A stretch of DNA of 64,000 nucleotides, taken from the NCBI RefSeq assembly GCF_002836515.1, contig NZ_PJBC01000066.1:186001-250000 (forward strand), given 5' to 3'. This stretch comes from Pseudomonas sp. Choline-02u-1. Lineage in GTDB: Bacteria; Pseudomonadota; Gammaproteobacteria; Pseudomonadales; Pseudomonadaceae. Within the stretch, counting starts at the first letter, position 1; each line of letters opens with the position of its first letter. A program made the position numbers and the translations under genes. Shown here piece after piece: positions 18,301 through 26,875 of this stretch. The notes under the pieces are model-generated. The model made no database searches. It saw only the letters and a program-made list of their open reading frames with translations, and was not told the origin of the DNA.

Positions 18301-18459
18301 ATCAAGGCCGGACAGACCTTTGGCCACCAGCAGTTCGCTGGCGACTTGACGTGCGGCTTCAAACAGACCCGGGCAGGTCTGCACGATGGTCGTGGCGAGG
18401 GCTTTGAGGGCGGTTTTGTCTGCTGCGTTGGGCAGCAGACGGCGTTCGGGAGCGGTCAT
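15328..18459 (-). CDS. Large dermonecrotic-type toxin with C-terminal TIKI/ChaN-like domain
   Basis: 1043 residues from ATG at 18459, preceded by AAGGA; a longer frame begins at a TTG at 18510. The N-terminal third resembles the DUF6543 (dermonecrotic toxin) region of large Pseudomonas toxins. A glycine/alanine-rich hydrophobic stretch at about 375-440 (AGLKVFGPMAAVGWPAALPLIGASIANMG) could enter membranes. A proline-rich linker follows. The C-terminal ~330 residues resemble the TIKI/EreA/ChaN fold found in Pasteurella multocida toxin C2: E749 in LVIGETLD, VRVHGLDV, and KWVVLSEATN. The usual GExH histidine is not in place. No type secretion signal is obvious. Toxin function and domain call are inferences; similarity should be tested by structure prediction. 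Confidence 0.65.
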   Translation of the reverse strand: MTAPERRLLPNAADKTALKALATTIVQTCPGLFEAARQVASELLVAKGLSGLDPDRVYFHRFKAAQSNALTFTGWEHLLEKPYETLTLTQLVIHRFRATDQDNADLLGLYCGFYSEGPNAENFNQDNEVRLLGSDVLKVFWDVDFSKRYTEQLSKFWQTSSDNFRVLAKCNFLSQAVQALQQNDLGGDDFQRIIASVIGPITWPVTLQILRATYPVGAEVRALDVDGHVATDVLRLVENSGRQTLYLPGEAPAFRLMDSEANLHWWLLEQMNAEDKRSAFLKHFPLAESHRISENLTDLMNRLVSAWGHSNHQMINRSNVAVAGDAFTWLSESTHSAMVAEAQLALTSNSDLRKKLWIGYLSAGLKVFGPMAAVGWPAALPLIGASIANMGLNIDQAVNGTTAAERKTGLANAVLNGIEIVLDVPFLIGTGAQLEVGPQVEFAEAEEMAGLVEFTSANTPLLPPVEPPPATLVEEASTELANDIPIETPSATSVQASTTAAAQQGPSVPGIPARYRCNEVLVSDAVESAPGKFEGIYRLDKEPRYAIRIDDDAYYVHYFADSEESGHWAVVNPERPNQFAYSLPVRFGAGGKWERIPALRLRGGGQCVGKSCTLDIETTPEPSTTTPSAELHLVEPVPGSARPLRLVTPLHDVMGMDMAALKRWAMNLPETFATLPSAAHGNRPIAEVFAAYFGERRAILLNEAKEFYSELNWTNLPARPVIPPITSAMTIDELIDGIFANSRGLVIGETLDRITSMGFMIENMPLFARHIDTLYVRGLLSDFAQTDLNDFHMSGEMSQDLRTYLSSLGTDPDDRFNVLELVRTAQANGVRVHGLDVAQNYKPKVPLTSIEEQMMHARLTTRIMWGDEILNKPGKWVVLSEATNTNNFRNLPGISEHMGGIGLRIEEVSSAEEAGVSIDPGLEIARGPFDNGATTRASVDVLYADLRLQIESATPQWTPAAQEKLLHRNGMFLIEKSQNAYTLVRRDSSSNIVRTTVNRRRDGQVYIWAQSLPRISGIMFRDIAALSQRLIEIGLTLQSRLPT

Positions 18460-18575
18460 GGGTTTTTCATCCTTGAGAAAACAAGGAGCGAGCATGACCG
18501 TTTGGCTCAAGCCAAGTGTGTTACCCGGCTATGGCCCGGCGCCCTGTTGGCGGCGGGGGAAGGTTGGCGCATGTA

Positions 18576-19280
18576 TCACCGCCGCGCCACATCCGAAAAA
18601 TAGAACTTGTCCAGCGTATGCCGTGATTCGGTGTATTCGAACTGGCGGCCGTCCTGCAGGAAGGTCTGGTTGCTGACCACGATGACATGACTCTGGCCGT
18701 CGAGGTCCAGGTGTTGTTGGTCGTCTTTGCTGCACGGTACGGCTTCAATGGTGCGCTGGGCGTAGGCGATCTGCAGTTGCAGGGTCTGTTCGATGTGGGC
18801 GTAGATCGAATGTTCTGCGATGTCCGCCGACAGACCGGGTATGACGGCGCTCACGAAGTGATTGATGTCGAGGATGACGCGTTTGCCGTCGATGCGCCGT
18901 ACCCGCTTGATCCGGGTGATCGGGCTGCCGGGTTCGGCATTGATATGTTCAAGCAATGCACCTTCAAGCGGCACCTGACACATCTCGACCACTTCGGTGC
19001 TGACGTCGTTGCCCAGACGCGGATGGGTTTCCTGAAAACTGACGATGCCGCCGAGCTGGAATTCGATCGGGTTGGTCGACAGCACGAACGCGCCTTTGCC
19101 GTGAATCTTCTGAGCGAAGCCGCGCTCCTGCAACTGGTCGATGGCCTTGCGCACCGTGCCACGGCTGGCCTGATAGGTGTCCATCAGTTCGGTTTCGGAA
19201 GGCAGCCGGGCGCCGCGCTCCAGGCGCTGCGTGGTGATACTGGCAAGCAAATCGCTGTAGATCTGGTTGTATTTGCTCAT
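18576..19280 (-). CDS. treR: Trehalose operon repressor TreR (GntR family, UTRA domain)
   Basis: 234 residues. The N-terminal GntR winged helix (RGARLPSETELMDTYQASRGTVRKAI, about residues 22-47) is followed by a UTRA effector domain that in this family binds trehalose-6-phosphate. Position decides the name: it is divergent from treP-treC, with two identical palindromes in the 235-base gap between them. It should repress the trehalose PTS operon, and perhaps itself, until trehalose-6-phosphate appears. The leftward toxin gene starts 117 bases beyond its stop codon but is probably unrelated. Confidence 0.92.
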   Translation of the reverse strand: MSKYNQIYSDLLASITTQRLERGARLPSETELMDTYQASRGTVRKAIDQLQERGFAQKIHGKGAFVLSTNPIEFQLGGIVSFQETHPRLGNDVSTEVVEMCQVPLEGALLEHINAEPGSPITRIKRVRRIDGKRVILDINHFVSAVIPGLSADIAEHSIYAHIEQTLQLQIAYAQRTIEAVPCSKDDQQHLDLDGQSHVIVVSNQTFLQDGRQFEYTESRHTLDKFYFSDVARR

Positions 19281-19420
19281 GGCTGGGCTCTGTGCCGACG
19301 GTGTTCAAAACCCCGAACCTTAAGGGCAGGGTAGGGGTTTGTCCATGCGGACGAAGGAAAACATCTTAGGTCAGAGTAGGAAGAATCCGCTTATTTCTGA
19401 CGTAGATCCAAGGACGCCGG

Positions 19421-19460
19421 CTCGTACAGACGAGTTGTTGCATTAACTCGTACAGACGAG
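19421..19460. promoter_or_regulatory. Two TreR operators and candidate treP promoter
   Basis: The palindrome CTCGTACAGACGAG occurs twice, at 19421-19434 and 19447-19460, with start-to-start spacing of 26 bases. Each has arms CTCGT / ACGAG around ACAG. A candidate promoter, TTGCAT (19438-19443) - 17 bases - TATTTT (19461-19466), has the second operator filling its spacer. Binding there would block RNA polymerase. The repeat is seen directly; TreR as its ligand is inferred from location. Confidence 0.8.
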
Positions 19461-19515
19461 TATTTTTCCTCTCGGCGTGCTGCCAATAACAACAATCCAC
19501 GACGGACGAACAAGC

Positions 19516-20958
19516 ATGAGCCATGACTATCCGAACATCGCCAAGGAGCTGCTGGAAAGCCTTGGTGGCCGTGACAACATCGAGCAGGCGGCGCATTGCG
19601 TGACGCGTTTGCGTATGGCGTTGAAGGATCCCGCGCGGGTCGATGTGGCCGCACTCAACGGCGTCGAACTGGTCAAGGGGTCGTTCTTCACCGGCGGGTT
19701 GTATCAGGTGGTCATCGGCCCGGGCGATGTTGAGAAGGTCTACGCCGAACTGCGCCAGCAGACCGGTCTGGCGGCGTCGACCATCGCCGACGTTAAACAG
19801 AAAAGCGCCGAGAAGATAAACGCCATGCAACGGCTGGTGCGGGTGTTTTCCGATGTGTTCATGCCGATTCTGCCGGCGCTGATCATTGCCGGCCTCTTAA
19901 TGGGCATCAACAACCTGCTCGGCGCCAAGGGCATGTTCATCGAGGGTCAGACCCTGCTCGATGCCTATCCGAATCTCGACGGGCTGTGGAGCCTGATCAA
20001 TCTGATGGCCAACACCTCGTTCGTGTTTCTGCCGGCGCTGGTGGGCTGGTCGGCAGCCAAGCGTTTCGGCGGCAGCGAAATCCTGGGGATCGTCCTCGGC
20101 CTGATGCTGGTGCACCCGGATCTGCTCAATGCCTGGAATTACGGCAAGGCTGTTGCCGGGTTGGACGGGCAGCAACTGCCGTACTTCGACATCCTCGGCC
20201 TGTTCCAGGTGGAAAAGGTGGGTTACCAAGGGCAGATCCTGCCGATCCTGCTGGCAGCCTACGTGATGAGCGTGATTGAAAAATGGTTGCGGGCGCGTGT
20301 GCCCAACGCCGTGCAATTGCTGGTGGTGCCGATCACTACCATCGTCGTTACCGGCGTGCTGGCGCTGGCGATCATTGGCCCGGTGACCCGGCATATCGGC
20401 ATCTACATCACCGAGGGTCTGGTGATGCTGTTTGATCTGGCGCCGTTGGTGGGCGGTCTGATTTTCGGTCTGTTGTATGCGCCGCTGGTGATCACCGGCA
20501 TGCACCACATGTTTCTTGCAGTCGACTTGCAATTGATCTCGAGCCAGGGCGGCACCTTCATCTGGCCGATGATCGTCATGTCCAATCTGGCGCAGGGCAG
20601 TGCGGCCCTGGCGGTGTTCTGGATGACGCGCAATGCGCGGGACAAGAGCATGGCTTCTACCTCGGCGATTTCCGCGTACTTCGGCATCACCGAGCCGGCG
20701 ATGTTCGGCGTCAACCTGCGCTACAAATTTCCGTTTTACGCCGCGTTGGCCGGTTCGGCGCTGGGGTGCATGTTCCTCTCGCTGAACAAGATTCAGGCCT
20801 CTGCCATCGGCGTTGGCGGCCTGCCGGGGTTCATTTCGATCATGCCGCAGTTCATCCCCATGTTCGTGATCGGCATGCTGATCACGGTGCTCGTGCCATT
20901 TGCCCTGACCTGCGTGCTGAGCATGAAGATCGTCCGGCCGGGTTACCGGGTCGCCTGA
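19516..20958 (+). CDS. treP: Trehalose-specific PTS EIIBC component
   Basis: 480 residues. The EIIB domain (about 1-85) has the phosphorylated cysteine C28 in AAHCVTRLR and the GLYQVVIGPGDV segment. The EIIC domain has about ten transmembrane segments and the typical GMHHMF substrate-site motif. It imports trehalose with phosphorylation to trehalose-6-phosphate. There is no EIIA domain; that function is probably supplied by the EIIA-HPr-EI fusion downstream. ATG at 19516 was chosen; the open frame begins 39 bases earlier within the regulatory region. Confidence 0.94.
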   Translation: MSHDYPNIAKELLESLGGRDNIEQAAHCVTRLRMALKDPARVDVAALNGVELVKGSFFTGGLYQVVIGPGDVEKVYAELRQQTGLAASTIADVKQKSAEKINAMQRLVRVFSDVFMPILPALIIAGLLMGINNLLGAKGMFIEGQTLLDAYPNLDGLWSLINLMANTSFVFLPALVGWSAAKRFGGSEILGIVLGLMLVHPDLLNAWNYGKAVAGLDGQQLPYFDILGLFQVEKVGYQGQILPILLAAYVMSVIEKWLRARVPNAVQLLVVPITTIVVTGVLALAIIGPVTRHIGIYITEGLVMLFDLAPLVGGLIFGLLYAPLVITGMHHMFLAVDLQLISSQGGTFIWPMIVMSNLAQGSAALAVFWMTRNARDKSMASTSAISAYFGITEPAMFGVNLRYKFPFYAALAGSALGCMFLSLNKIQASAIGVGGLPGFISIMPQFIPMFVIGMLITVLVPFALTCVLSMKIVRPGYRVA

Positions 20959-20962
20959 AATC

Positions 20963-20991
20963 AAAAGATCGCAGCCTCGGGCAGCCCCCAC
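20963..20991. repeat. Degenerate single REP unit
   Basis: AAAGATCGCAGCCTCGGGCAG matches one arm of the GATCGCAGCCTTCGGCAGCT family with a few changes and has no partner. It lies in the short treP-treC gap. Confidence 0.6.
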
Positions 20992-21022
20992 AGAGATCGT
21001 AAAATTCAAGAGGAAATCCGCC

Positions 21023-22669
21023 ATGCAAGACTGGCAACGTTCGGTGATCTACCAGATCTATCCGAAGAGCTTTCACAGCCATGCCGGCAACGCCACAGGC
21101 GATCTGCTCGGCATCGTTGCCAAGCTCGATTACCTGCAATGGCTCGGTGTCGATTACCTGTGGATCACGCCGTTTCTGCGCTCGCCGCAGCGCGACAATG
21201 GCTACGACATCAGCGACTACTACGCGGTCGATCCGAGCTACGGCAGCATGGCCGACTGTGAACTGCTCATCGCCGAAGCCGGCAAGCGCGGGATCAAGTT
21301 GATGCTCGACATTGTGGTCAACCACACCTCGATCGAGCATGTCTGGTTCCAGCAGGCGCGCAGCAGCCTCGACAATCCTTATCGCGACTTCTATATCTGG
21401 CGCGATCAGCCGAACAACTGGGAGTCCAAGTTCGGCGGTTCAGCCTGGGAGTACGAAGCGCAGACTGGCCAATATTATCTGCACCTGTTTGACCACACCC
21501 AGGCGGATCTCAATTGGGACAATCCCAAGGTCCGCGACGAAGTGTTCAAAATGATGCGCTTCTGGCGCGACAAAGGCGTCGGTGGTTTTCGTCTGGACGT
21601 GATCAACCTGATCTCCAAACCGGCGGATTTCCCCGAAGACGACAGCGACGGTCGGCGCTTCTATACCGACGGGCCGAACGTGCATGCGTACTTGCAGCAG
21701 ATGCACCGTGAAGTCTTCGAAGGGCATGAGCTGATCAACGTCGGCGAGATGTCCTCGACCCGCCTTGAACACTGCATTCGTTATTCCAATCCGCAGTCGA
21801 AAGAACTGTCGATGACCTTCAACTTTCATCACCTGAAAGTCGATTACCCGAACCTGCAAAAGTGGGTGCGCGCCGATTTCGATTTCCTCCAGCTCAAGCA
21901 AATTCTCTCCGACTGGCAGACCGGCATGCAGGCGGGCGGCGGCTGGAATGCACTGTTCTGGTGTAACCACGATCAGCCGCGTGTGGTTTCGCGGTTCGGC
22001 AATGACGGCGAGTACCGCGAGCTGTCGGCGAAGATGCTCGGCACCGCGCTGCACTTTCTGCAGGGCACGCCGTTCGTTTATCAGGGCGAAGAACTGGGCA
22101 TGACCAATCCGGGCTTCGACAGCATTGAGCAGTATCGCGATGTCGAGACGCTGAATATCTTTCGTCTTAAACGTGAGGCTGGCGCCAGCGATATCGACAA
22201 CCTGGCGGCAATCATGCAGAAGTCCCGCGACAATGGGCGCACGCCGATGCACTGGCACGCCGGGCACAATGCCGGTTTCACCCTTGGCGAACCCTGGATT
22301 GGCGTGCCGGCCAATGCTGCGCAAATCAACGTCGCGCAGCAGCTGCACGATCCCGAATCGGTGCTGCATCACTATCGGCGCCTGATCGAATTGCGCCGCA
22401 CTGAAGCGCTGATCAGCGACGGCATCTATCGCCAGTTATTGCCGGAGCACCCAAAAGTCTGGGCGTACCTGCGCGAAGGCGTGGGAGAACGTTTGCTGGT
22501 GGTGAACAATTTTTACAGTAGCGCGTGTGACGTCGAGCTACCTGCATTGATTGACGAAGCCACGGAGCAGCGCTTGTTGATCAGCAATTACCCGGACTGT
22601 CCGAAACGCACGCGGCGGCTGCACTTGCGACCTTACGAATCCTTCGTGCTGCACCTGACCGATCCTTGA
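21023..22669 (+). CDS. treC: Alpha,alpha-phosphotrehalase (GH13)
   Basis: 548 residues. TreC hydrolyses trehalose-6-phosphate to glucose and glucose-6-phosphate in the cytosol. GH13 motifs are intact: DIVVNH, GFRLDVIN with nucleophile D192, NVGEMS with acid/base E242, and NHDQPR with D317. The N-terminus MQDWQRSVIYQIYPKSF is characteristic of this oligo-alpha-1,4/1,6-glucosidase subgroup. It follows treP by 64 bases, the standard order. Name is fixed by the PTS context. Confidence 0.95.
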   Translation: MQDWQRSVIYQIYPKSFHSHAGNATGDLLGIVAKLDYLQWLGVDYLWITPFLRSPQRDNGYDISDYYAVDPSYGSMADCELLIAEAGKRGIKLMLDIVVNHTSIEHVWFQQARSSLDNPYRDFYIWRDQPNNWESKFGGSAWEYEAQTGQYYLHLFDHTQADLNWDNPKVRDEVFKMMRFWRDKGVGGFRLDVINLISKPADFPEDDSDGRRFYTDGPNVHAYLQQMHREVFEGHELINVGEMSSTRLEHCIRYSNPQSKELSMTFNFHHLKVDYPNLQKWVRADFDFLQLKQILSDWQTGMQAGGGWNALFWCNHDQPRVVSRFGNDGEYRELSAKMLGTALHFLQGTPFVYQGEELGMTNPGFDSIEQYRDVETLNIFRLKREAGASDIDNLAAIMQKSRDNGRTPMHWHAGHNAGFTLGEPWIGVPANAAQINVAQQLHDPESVLHHYRRLIELRRTEALISDGIYRQLLPEHPKVWAYLREGVGERLLVVNNFYSSACDVELPALIDEATEQRLLISNYPDCPKRTRRLHLRPYESFVLHLTDP

Positions 22670-22773
22670 TCACCAACTGAAAAACAACTTTTAAAAAAAC
22701 ACGCAGAACGCTGCGCGGGGGATTTGTGCGCGCTGAATTCCTGCAACCACACAATAAAAACAATGGGTGGCAT

Positions 22774-23997
22774 ATGAAAACAACCCTCAATCACAGCCTG
22801 GCCGTCGCCGGTTTATGTCTGGCCATGCCGACGTCTTCACAGGCGCTGGAGTTCGGCGGCTATCTGCGCAGTGGTCTCGGGACCTCGGTCAACAGCGGGA
22901 GCCAGTCGTGTTTCCAGTTGCCCGGTGCGCAGACCAAATATCGCCTGGGTAATGAATGCGAGCAGTACGGCGAACTCGAGCTACGCCAGGATCTGTACAC
23001 CCTCGACGACGGCTCGGTGCTGAGCCTCGACGGCATGGCATCGCTGTATAACCGCTACGACCGCAGCCTGACGTTCAATGAGGACAACGGCTCGATTCGC
23101 TTGCCGCAGGCGTACGCGCAATGGTCGGCGATGCCCGCGCTCAATGGTGGCTCGCTGTGGGCGGGGCGGCGCTATTACAAACGTAACGACATCCATATTT
23201 CCGACTTCTACTACTGGAACCAGAGCGCAACCGGCGGCGGTATCGAAGACGTATTGATCGGCGGCTTGAAATACAGCTACGCCTTTTCGCGCAAGGACAA
23301 CCTTTATCAGAAGGACTACATCAACCGGCACGACTTCAACGTCGGCGGTTTCAATAGCAACCCGGGCGGTGAGCTCGAATTCGGTCTGAGTTACATCGAC
23401 AAGCCTGACAGTCGCGACGCCCACCGTGGCTGGGCGATCACCACTCAGCACGTGCAACAGGACTTTTTCGGCGGCAAGAACAAACTGGCGCTGCAATATG
23501 GCGAAGGGCCGGGCACAGGGTTGGGCTATACCGGTAACGTCAGGCTCGATGACCGCAACAAGAGCTATCGGGTCGTCGAGTTCTTCGACTGGCAACTCAC
23601 GCCGCGTTTTGGCGGACAATTCCAGGCGGTGTATCAAAAGGATATTCGCCCGGGCGGGGCCGATCAGAACTGGCTGTCGCTGGGTGTGCGCCCGGCTTAT
23701 GCGCTGAGCGAGCAGTTCAAACTGGTGACCGAACTGGGTCACGATCAGGTCGATGCGGCGGACGGCACGCGCAAGCTGAGCAAGTTCACCTTCGCGCCGA
23801 CCTGGTCCCCCAAAGGCCCGGAGTTCTGGGCGCGGCCCGAGGTGCGTCTGTATTACACCTATGCCAGCTGGAACCAGGCGGCCAAGCGTGCTGCCAACCT
23901 GTTGGCCAAGGGTTCGGCACTGTCCGATACGGGGGCTTTCGGCAACGCGCGGCACGGCGCCAATGTCGGCTTGCAGGTTGAATACTGGTGGAAGTAA
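22774..23997 (+). CDS. LamB-type maltoporin family outer-membrane channel
   Basis: 407 residues with a signal peptide ending TSSQALEF. The rest is an aromatic-rich beta-barrel pattern ending in EYWWK. Features of LamB/ScrY-type sugar porins are visible: a pair of cysteines in SCFQLPGAQTKYRLGNEC that forms the L1 loop bridge, and the RYYKRNDIHISDFYYWNQS segment carrying the aromatic greasy slide. Its place between treC and the PTS phosphotransferase indicates trehalose (or similar disaccharide) diffusion across the outer membrane. ATG at 22774; upstream codons lack family similarity. Confidence 0.9.
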   Translation: MKTTLNHSLAVAGLCLAMPTSSQALEFGGYLRSGLGTSVNSGSQSCFQLPGAQTKYRLGNECEQYGELELRQDLYTLDDGSVLSLDGMASLYNRYDRSLTFNEDNGSIRLPQAYAQWSAMPALNGGSLWAGRRYYKRNDIHISDFYYWNQSATGGGIEDVLIGGLKYSYAFSRKDNLYQKDYINRHDFNVGGFNSNPGGELEFGLSYIDKPDSRDAHRGWAITTQHVQQDFFGGKNKLALQYGEGPGTGLGYTGNVRLDDRNKSYRVVEFFDWQLTPRFGGQFQAVYQKDIRPGGADQNWLSLGVRPAYALSEQFKLVTELGHDQVDAADGTRKLSKFTFAPTWSPKGPEFWARPEVRLYYTYASWNQAAKRAANLLAKGSALSDTGAFGNARHGANVGLQVEYWWK

Positions 23998-24047
23998 GCA
24001 AAGCGGGTGCGACCGCTCATTCAGACAATACAAGCGCAGGTGATGTC

Positions 24048-26576
24048 ATGGCCACACCCCAACAATTGCAGTTGCTGGCACCGTTGTCCGGCGTACTGAT
24101 GGCGCTGGACGAGGTGCCCGATCCGGTGTTTGCCGGGCGGATCATCGGCGACGGTTTGTGCATCGACCCGACTTCGTCGACGCTCTGCGCACCGCTGGCC
24201 GGCGTGGTCAGCGACGTGCAGGCCAGCGGGCATGCGCTGACCATCACCGGCGATGAAGGTGTTCAGGTGCTGATGCACATCGGTCTGGACACGGTGAATC
24301 TCGCCGGCAAAGGGTTCACCCGCTGCGTTGAAGCGGGGCAGCGGGTCGAAGCGGGGCATGCGCTGATCGATTTTGACGCCGATTACATTGCCCTGCACGC
24401 GCGCAGTTTGTTGACCTTGATGCTGGTGGTCAGCGGCGAGCCGTTCGATTCACTCGTCGGCTCAACGGGGTTGGTTGAGGTTGGCCAACCAGTGCTGGAC
24501 GTCGTGGTCGGCGCAGTCGTCGGCGAAAACCCGGCATCGGTGCAGGGCGATGCGGTGTTTTCGCAGCCGATCAACCTGCCTAATCCCAGTGGCCTGCACG
24601 CGCGGCCGGCGGCGGTATTTGCCCAAGCGGCGAAGGCATTTTCAGCGACCATCCATCTGCACAAACTGCAAGCGCAAGCCAATGGCAAATCATTGGTGGC
24701 AATCATGGCTTTGCAAACGGCCCATGGCGACAGTGTGCAGGTCAGCGCCCAAGGTGAAGATGCCGAAGCCGCCGTCGAAGCGCTGGGTCGCTTGCTGAGC
24801 GAAGGCTGCGGCGAAGCCGTTACAGTGCCTACGCCGGTCGAAGTCGTTGCGGCACAAATACCGAACATCCTGCGCGGCGTCTGCGCTTCGCCCGGTTCGG
24901 CGCTGGGCCAAGTCATGCAGATCGTCGAAGTGCCGCTTGTGATCAACGAGTTCGGCGCCGAGCCGCCAATCGAACTTGAGGCCTTGAGCCAGGCCCTGAT
25001 CGAAGCCGACATGGCCTTGCAGCATCTGCGCGACACCGCCAGCGGCCAGGCGCAGGCGGAGATTTTCAAGGCACATCAGGAACTGCTGGCCGACCCCAGC
25101 CTGCTGGATCAGGCCCATGCCTTGATCGATCAAGGCAAGAGCGCAGCGTTTGCCTGGAAAACCAGCACCGAAGCGACGGCGGCGATGTTCCGTTCGCTGG
25201 GCAATGCTCTGCTGGCCGAACGTGCGGCGGATCTGGCCGATGTCGGCCAGCGCGTGCTGAAGCTGATCGTCGGTGTCCACGAGCAAGCGCTGGAGTTGCC
25301 GGCCGACACCATCCTCATCGCCGATCAATTGACCCCTTCGCAGACCGCCGGGCTGGATACGCGCAAGGTGCTGGGTTTCGCTACGGTCGGCGGCGGCGCT
25401 ACCAGCCACGTGGCCATTCTGGCGCGTGCCTGTGGTTTGCCGGCGATCTGCGGCATGCCGCTGCAAATGCTCGGGCTCGACAACGGCACGCGGGTGCTGC
25501 TCGATGCCGACAAGGGCGAACTGCAGTTGCATCCAGACGCCGAGTCCATCGACCAGCTGCGTGCGCGGCATGAGCAACAGCGTCAACGTCATCAGCAGGA
25601 GCTGGCACGGGCCGGCGAGGCGGCCTGTACCCGCGACGGCCGTCACGTCGAAGTCACCGCCAACGTCGCGTCGCAGAGCGAAACCGCGCAGGCCATGGAG
25701 CTGGGCGCGAATGGCGTGGGGCTGCTGCGATCGGAGTTTCTCTACCTGGGTCGCCAACAGGCGCCGGGCCATGACGAACAGGTGGTCACCTACAGCGCCA
25801 TCGCCCGAACCATCGGGCCGGCACACAATCTGGTGGTGCGCACACTCGATGTCGGTGGCGACAAACCGCTGGCTTATGTGCCGATGGACAGCGAAACCAA
25901 TCCTTTTCTCGGTTTGCGCGGCATTCGTCTGTGCCTGGAGCGACCGCAACTGCTGCGTGAACAATTTCGTGCCGTTCTGGCCTGCACTGATCTGACGCGC
26001 CTGCACATCATGCTGCCGATGGTCACCGGTCTTGGGGAATTGCGTCTGGCACGGCAGATCCTTGAGCAAGAGGCGCGGGTGCTGGGCCTGGCGCACCTGC
26101 CGAAACTGGGGATCATGATCGAAGTGCCCGCCGCCGCGCTGATGGCCGATGTGCTGGCGCCGCACGTGGATTTTTTCTCCATCGGCACCAATGACCTCAC
26201 CCAATACACGTTGGCCATGGACCGTGATCATCCGCGTCTCGCCAGCCAGGCGGACAGCTTTCATCCTGCAATGCTGCGCCTGATCGCCATGACGGTGAAC
26301 GCTGCACACGCGCACGGCAAATGGGTCGGCGTCTGTGGCGCGATGGCTTCTGAACGTTTGGCGGTGCCGTTGTTGCTGGGGCTGGGCGTGGATGAGTTGT
26401 CGGTGAGCGTGCCGTTGATTCCGGCGATCAAGTCGGCGGTGCGCGAAGTGAATCTGGCCGACTGTCGGATCATCGCCGAACAGGTCTCGAATCTGGAAAG
26501 CGCCGCCGATGTGCGCGAAGCCTTGCAGCGTTTTCATGAGGCGAAAGCCGATGTCTGGCCGGTTATGGAGAATTGA
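24048..26576 (+). CDS. PTS phosphotransferase fusion: EIIA(Glc-type)-HPr-EI
   Basis: 842 residues carrying three PTS proteins in one chain. EIIA of the glucose type spans about 1-150, with H77 in LMHIGLDTV. HPr spans about 170-255, with H184 in NPSGLHARPA. Enzyme I spans about 280-842, with H454 in GGATSHVAIL, the ARACGLPAI segment, LLRSEFLYLG, and PEP-binding VPAAALMADVL and SIGTNDLTQYT. It would move phosphate from PEP through EI, HPr and EIIA to TreP, making the locus independent of other PTS proteins. The frame opens 60 bases earlier inside the porin gene; ATG at 24048 fits EIIA domains. Confidence 0.94.
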   Translation: MATPQQLQLLAPLSGVLMALDEVPDPVFAGRIIGDGLCIDPTSSTLCAPLAGVVSDVQASGHALTITGDEGVQVLMHIGLDTVNLAGKGFTRCVEAGQRVEAGHALIDFDADYIALHARSLLTLMLVVSGEPFDSLVGSTGLVEVGQPVLDVVVGAVVGENPASVQGDAVFSQPINLPNPSGLHARPAAVFAQAAKAFSATIHLHKLQAQANGKSLVAIMALQTAHGDSVQVSAQGEDAEAAVEALGRLLSEGCGEAVTVPTPVEVVAAQIPNILRGVCASPGSALGQVMQIVEVPLVINEFGAEPPIELEALSQALIEADMALQHLRDTASGQAQAEIFKAHQELLADPSLLDQAHALIDQGKSAAFAWKTSTEATAAMFRSLGNALLAERAADLADVGQRVLKLIVGVHEQALELPADTILIADQLTPSQTAGLDTRKVLGFATVGGGATSHVAILARACGLPAICGMPLQMLGLDNGTRVLLDADKGELQLHPDAESIDQLRARHEQQRQRHQQELARAGEAACTRDGRHVEVTANVASQSETAQAMELGANGVGLLRSEFLYLGRQQAPGHDEQVVTYSAIARTIGPAHNLVVRTLDVGGDKPLAYVPMDSETNPFLGLRGIRLCLERPQLLREQFRAVLACTDLTRLHIMLPMVTGLGELRLARQILEQEARVLGLAHLPKLGIMIEVPAAALMADVLAPHVDFFSIGTNDLTQYTLAMDRDHPRLASQADSFHPAMLRLIAMTVNAAHAHGKWVGVCGAMASERLAVPLLLGLGVDELSVSVPLIPAIKSAVREVNLADCRIIAEQVSNLESAADVREALQRFHEAKADVWPVMEN

Positions 26577-26578
26577 AC

Positions 26579-26875
26579 ATGTTCGACAAATTGCAGCAGG
26601 CATTCTGGAAAGCGCTGACGCCGGATCTGGTTCCGGACGAGGTGATAGCCGCCGCCGATCCGGTTGCGGGCTTGAGCGCAGAGATCGTTGCGGCGCTGGG
26701 CGGTGTGGATAACCTCAAGTCCCGGCAGCCGGTGGCGCTGACCCGGGTCCGTGTGGCACTGCATGATGAGGCGCGGGTCGACCGTCAGGCGCTGAGCGTG
26801 GCCGGTGTGGCGGGCGTCATGCCGCTGGGTGACGGCGTGCTGCACCTGATTACCGGGCTGCACGCGCAAGGCTGA
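26579..26875 (+). CDS. Small EIIB-like PTS protein lacking the phosphocysteine
   Basis: 98 residues. After an approximately 35-residue N-terminal helix it reads like an EIIB domain of the glucose/trehalose family: LGGVDNLKS...LTRVRVAL, VDRQAL, GVAGVMPLGDGVLHLITG. Where TreP has HCVTRLR this protein has VALTRVRV, so the phosphorylated cysteine is replaced (no cysteine exists anywhere in the chain). It is two bases after the fusion gene stop and is certainly co-transcribed. It cannot carry phosphate in the known way. It may regulate TreP or the fusion protein, or be a relic. ATG at 26579 was chosen over a TTG six bases earlier. Confidence 0.7.
   Translation: MFDKLQQAFWKALTPDLVPDEVIAAADPVAGLSAEIVAALGGVDNLKSRQPVALTRVRVALHDEARVDRQALSVAGVAGVMPLGDGVLHLITGLHAQG

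Noticed and set aside
16507..18603. Plus-strand frames (16507-17472 and 17524-18603) opposite the first toxin gene
   Set aside because: No ribosome sites or family resemblance; the minus-strand reading gives one continuous 1043-residue protein.
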